Source of the DNA: Methylohalomonas sp034521715
GTDB lineage: Bacteria; Pseudomonadota; Gammaproteobacteria; Methylohalomonadales; Methylohalomonadaceae
Direction of reading: 5' to 3'
NCBI GenBank assembly: GCA_034521715.1
Contig: JAXHLY010000001.1
Coordinates: 186,001 to 250,000, forward strand
DNA length: 64,000 bases
The notes under the pieces are model-generated. The model saw only the letters and a program-made list of their open reading frames with translations. It made no database searches and was not told the origin of the DNA. Both the position numbers and the translations under genes were made by a program. Shown piece by piece: positions 60,849-64,000 of this stretch; position 1 is the first letter of the stretch; the number at the start of each line of letters is the position of its first letter.

Positions 60849-61087
60849 CCGTCATTTCGAAGCCACGAAGTGGCTGAGAAATCCGCCCGGCGTCCCGAGC
60901 GTAGCGAAGGATCTTCAAATGCTTGCTGCTTTATGCAAGCTGCTGAAAGATCCCTCACATTCATTCGGGATGACAAATCGGCCTGAATCCACATAAGCCC
61001 GGGGCTGTCATTTCGAAACCACGAAGTGGTTGAGAAATCCCGCGTTCCGGGACCGGAAGATTCCTCACGTTCGTTCGGAATGACAGG
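60849..61087. repeat. Cluster of GTCATTTCGAA-type dispersed repeats
   Basis: Two tandem copies of an inverted-repeat unit between the DUF502 gene and aspS. Copy one: CGTCATTTCGAAGCCACGAA with TGAGAAATC (60850-60884), and its inverted end CCTCACATTCATTCGGGATG (to 60973). Copy two: GTCATTTCGAAACCACGAAG (from 61007), and the inverted end CCTCACGTTCGTTCGGAATG (to 61083). CACGAAGTGG inside each can form its own small hairpin. No gene in the interval 60831-61213. Confidence 0.75.
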
Positions 61088-61213
61088 CTTTATTCCCGGA
61101 AAAAGGTCAGGAAACTTGCCAGAAAACCGGCTGCCTCGTAAGATTCCGCGCTTCCTTATAGACTGCGCGGGCCGGATGCCGGCGCTTCACCCGAATCCTG
61201 GACAGACATTCTC

Positions 61214-62995
61214 ATGCGGACACATTACTGCGGCGACCTGAACGCCGGATTCATCGACCACGAAGTCACGCTCTGCGGCTGGGTGCACCGCCGCCGCGAC
61301 CATGGTGGTGTCATCTTCATCGACCTGCGCGACCACAGGGGCATCGCCCAGGTGGTGTTCGATCCGGATCGCGCCGAGTCATTCAATACCGCCGACCTGG
61401 TCCGCAACGAGTTCGTCCTGAAAATCACCGGCACGGTGCGCCACCGCCCGGAAGGCACCGTGAACCCGGACCTGCCGACCGGCGAGGTCGAGGTCCTCGG
61501 CCATGACATCGAGGTCCTGAACCGCGCGCACACGCCGCCGTTCCAGCTCGATGATGACAACGTGCAGGAAGACGTGCGCCTGCGTTATCGCTACGTCGAT
61601 CTGCGCCGCCCGGAAATGCAGCGCACCCTGCGCCTGCGCGCCGCGGTTGCCCGGGCCCTGCGGGCCTATCTCGACGATCACGAGTTCACCGAGATCGAGA
61701 CCCCGATCCTGACCCGCGCCACGCCGGAAGGGGCGCGCGACTATCTGGTGCCGAGCCGCGTGCACCAGGGCGAGTTCTTCGCCCTGCCGCAGTCGCCGCA
61801 ACTGTTCAAACAGTTGCTGATGATGGGCGGCATGGATCGCTATTACCAGATCGCGCGCTGCTTCCGTGACGAGGATCTGCGCGCCGATCGCCAGCCCGAG
61901 TTCACCCAGCTCGACATCGAGATGTCGTTCGTCGACGAACACGACATCATCGCAGCTCATGGAAGGCATGATCCGCCATGTCTTCAAACAGGTGCTGGAC
62001 GTCGATCTGCCGGACCCGTTCCCGCGCATGACCTACTGCGATGCCGTTTCGACCTACGGCAACGATCGCCCGGACCTGCGCAACCCGCTGGTACTGGTCG
62101 AGGTCGGCGATCTCATGGAGAACGTCGAGTTCAAGGTGTTCGCCGAACCGGCGAAGAACAGCGACAGCCGCGTCGCCGCGCTGCGCATGCCGGCCGGCGG
62201 CGACCTGACGCGCAAGGAAATCGACGACTACACCGCGTTCGTCGGCCGTTACGGCGCCAAGGGTCTGGCCTATATCAAGGTGAATGATAAGGCGAAGGGC
62301 CGCGATGGCCTGCAGTCGCCGATCCTCAAGTTCCTGCCGGATGATGTCATTGAAGCGATCATGGATCGCACCGGTGCGAAGGACGGCGACCTTGTGTTCT
62401 TCGGTGCCGACAAGACGAAGATCGTCAATCATGCGCTCGGCGCGTTGCGCCAGAAGCTGGCCATGGATCGCGGCCTGCTGCAAGGCGAATGGGCGCCGCT
62501 ATGGATCGTCGACTTTCCGCTGTTCGAATACGATGACAAGGAAAAGCGCTGGTACGCGGTCAATCACCCGTTCACCGCACCGCAGACCGGTGATCCGAAG
62601 GCCATCCAGGACAACCCCGGCGAACATCTCGCCCGCGCCTATGACATGGTGCTGAACGGCAACGAGATCGGCGGCGGCTCGGTGCGTATTCACAATCCCG
62701 AGATGCAGTTCGCGGCACTGGCCGCGCTCGGCATCGACGAGGACGCCGCACGCGACAAGTTCGGCTTTCTGATCGAGGCGCTGGAGTATGGCGCGCCACC
62801 GCACGGCGGCATCGCCTTCGGCCTCGATCGATTAGTCACCATCATGGCGAACAAGGATTCCATCCGCGAGGTGATCGCCTTCCCCAAGACGCAGACGGCG
62901 AGCTGCCTGCTGACCCGGGCGCCGGGCGCGGCGGACCCGAAGCAGTTGCAGGAGCTGGGCATCGGCTGGCGAAGCCGGCTGCCAAGCCGGAATAA
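61214..62995 (+). CDS. aspS: Aspartyl-tRNA synthetase (frame broken twice)
   Basis: Class II synthetase. N-terminal OB fold with GWVHRRRDHGGVIFIDLRDH; catalytic motifs FRDEDLRADRQPEFTQLDIE (motif 2) and GIAFGLDRLV (motif 3); VNHPFTAPQ and the insertion domain are present. About 593 residues. Frame changes near 61953, between DEHDII and the MEGMIRHVFKQVL segment, and near 62972, where a missing C disrupts ELGIRLAKP; corrected, the protein ends KPAAKPE at 62995. Whether it also charges tRNA-Asn cannot be told from this. Confidence 0.94.
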
Positions 62996-63451
62996 GTGCG
63001 AAAGCGTCGGTGAACCTGTCAATGCGGGCGTTGTAGCGGGTTTTTTATTGGGCTGGATGCCGTCCAGTCAAACAATCAATCTCCTTCGATATCCCAACCC
63101 CTGGCTCCATGTGATTAATCGTCTACTGGATACTGGCGCTCCAGGCTGTGTAGAAACCAAGTCACATTTCAAAATGTGGTGACAAGTTTGCATTTTTCAG
63201 TCAATGAATATGCTCACTTCCCTAAACAGGATCGATATGCCGATTAAAGTGGGTAATAATTTTGCTCAATTGCCGAATTTTAGAGTTTTACACAGCCTGG
63301 TTCGCCAGTATGACGGAAGCTACCAACCCAAGGGCGGAATGACGACTGTCGTACACTCGAGAGAACCCCACCGCCTATCGCAGCTGCAAGCAACCGTCAG
63401 TAAGCCCTCACATTCAAAGTCTCATCGGGAACCGTGTGAATCCGATATTGA
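62996..63451. other. Gap between aspS and the NUDIX gene
   Basis: About 450 bases with no recognisable gene. An 83-codon open frame at 63204-63455 has no ribosome-binding site or family likeness. The right end carries the palindromic operator described separately. Confidence 0.4.
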
Positions 63452-63498
63452 CTAAGTGTACTGGGAACACTAAGCTTTAGTGTACATGTAACACTTAG
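63452..63498 (+). promoter_or_regulatory. Nested palindromic operator before the NUDIX gene
   Basis: Four half-sites of the type ACACTWAG: CTAAGTGT (63452-63459), ACACTAAG (63467-63474), TTAGTGT (63477-63483) and ACACTTAG (63491-63498). The inner pair forms ACACTAA-GCT-TTAGTGT, the outer pair an exact inverted repeat around it. It lies directly before the start of a putative NrtR-type regulator, so autorepression is likely. Confidence 0.65.
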
Positions 63499-63508
63499 TA
63501 TCGAGACG

Positions 63509-64000
63509 GTGACCTATACCTACGAACATCCGCACCCGGCCGTGACCACGGACGTGGTGCTGTTCACCATCCGTGACGAACGGTTGCAGGTGCTGCTGGT
63601 GAAGCGGCGCAATCCGCCGTTCCAGGACAGCTGGGCGCTGCCGGGCGGTTTCGTCGGTATCGACGAGGACATCGAGGCCTGCGCCCTGCGCGAGCTGAAG
63701 GAGGAAACCGGTGTCACCGGCGTGTTCCTGGAACAGCTGTACACCTTCGGCGCGCCCCGCCGCGACCCGCGCGAGCGCGTGATCACCGTGGCCTATTTCG
63801 CCCTGGCGCCGCACGACAGCCTGCGCATTCGCGCGGCCAGCGACGCCCGCGAGGCAGGGTGGTTTTCGTGTGACCGGCTGCCGGCACTGGCCTTCGATCA
63901 CGACCAGATCATCGCCACGGCCCAGCAGCGCCTGCGCGCAAAACTCGAATACTCGACCATCGCGTTCCAGTTCCTGCCGGAAAAATTCACGCTGAGCGAG
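63509..64000 (+). CDS. NUDIX-domain protein, probably NrtR-type regulator (cut by the window edge)
   Basis: Partial: 164 residues from a GTG at 63509 to the end of the window. NUDIX box GGFVGIDEDIEACALRELKE plus ETGV is complete, preceded by WALP. The sequence after it (GAPRRDPRERVITVAYFAL, then the segment starting EYSTIAFQFLPEKFTLSE) matches the NrtR group, where a NUDIX-like ligand-binding domain is followed by a winged helix that represses NAD genes; the helix part is outside the window. A plain ADP-ribose pyrophosphatase is the alternative. nadD in this window is not next to it. Confidence 0.8.
   Translation, partial: MTYTYEHPHPAVTTDVVLFTIRDERLQVLLVKRRNPPFQDSWALPGGFVGIDEDIEACALRELKEETGVTGVFLEQLYTFGAPRRDPRERVITVAYFALAPHDSLRIRAASDAREAGWFSCDRLPALAFDHDQIIATAQQRLRAKLEYSTIAFQFLPEKFTLSE

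Noticed and set aside
61866..63182. Extended C terminus of aspS running to 63182
   Set aside because: The usual aspartyl-tRNA synthetase end is reached at 62995 when one missing C near 62972 is restored; the extension has no family support.
63204..63455. 83-codon open frame between aspS and the NUDIX gene
   Set aside because: No ribosome-binding site, no family likeness, and its end overlaps the operator.

Overview
The window is a gene-dense, roughly 58 percent GC stretch of a gammaproteobacterial chromosome. Gene content and gene order argue for this: the run cutA-dsbD-tlpA-aroQ-accB-accC-prmA-(zinc-ribbon)-dusB-fis-purH-purD, the blocks leuS-lptE-holA-proA-nadD-rsfS-rlmH-maf and fmdB-DUF502-aspS, an LptE lipoprotein (so a Gram-negative cell), and a monofunctional HisB. 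An adjacent proton-pumping pyrophosphatase and PPi-type phosphofructokinase, plus a DsrE-like protein, fit an autotrophic, sulfur- or methane-oxidising lineage, but that is inference.

Layout. 0-7 kb: ilvA, rpiA, a two-helix micro-protein, dtd, hemF, hisB and hisH, with an IS30-type insertion sequence directly behind hisH. 7-10.6 kb: a DsrE-like protein, a two-domain kinase and purD. 10.8-21 kb: the long minus-strand run from purH back to cutA (purines, Fis, tRNA dihydrouridine, L11 methylation, fatty-acid carboxylation, shikimate pathway, thiol redox). 21-24 kb: fxsA and groESL under a CIRCE operator. 24-28.6 kb: an unknown envelope protein, an S51 peptidase, a methyltransferase, a SixA-like phosphatase and ppx. 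28.7-39.5 kb: a complete phosphate module, ppk-phoU-pstBACS-phoR-phoB, diverging from a phosphate-type porin, with 7-4-7 Pho boxes before pstS, phoB and the porin. 39.7-47.9 kb: a ComEA-like protein and the leuS-to-maf housekeeping run. 48-54 kb: a Na/Ca exchanger, two unknown small proteins, hppA and pfp. 54-57 kb: a BepA-type protease, a CPBP membrane protease and a DUF3775 protein. 57.05-59.38 kb: an AT-richer block with no recognisable gene, ending at tRNA-Lys. 59.7-64 kb: fmdB, a DUF502 protein, aspS and the start of a NrtR-like NUDIX regulator.

Two global properties matter to a user. First, about 22 otherwise well-conserved genes, many of them essential (groEL, leuS, aspS, purH, hppA), carry single-base indels, often with several per gene. 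The motifs continue intact in the next frame, so these are most likely sequencing or assembly errors. I give such genes as single CDS spans and state where the frame changes. Second, intergenic spaces hold several dispersed palindromic repeat families.

I did not find a clearly novel defence or mobile system. The best leads are the coding desert beside tRNA-Lys, the paired inverted-repeat element present three times, the 11-bp-phased Pho box array before the porin, and the hppA-pfp pyrophosphate unit.
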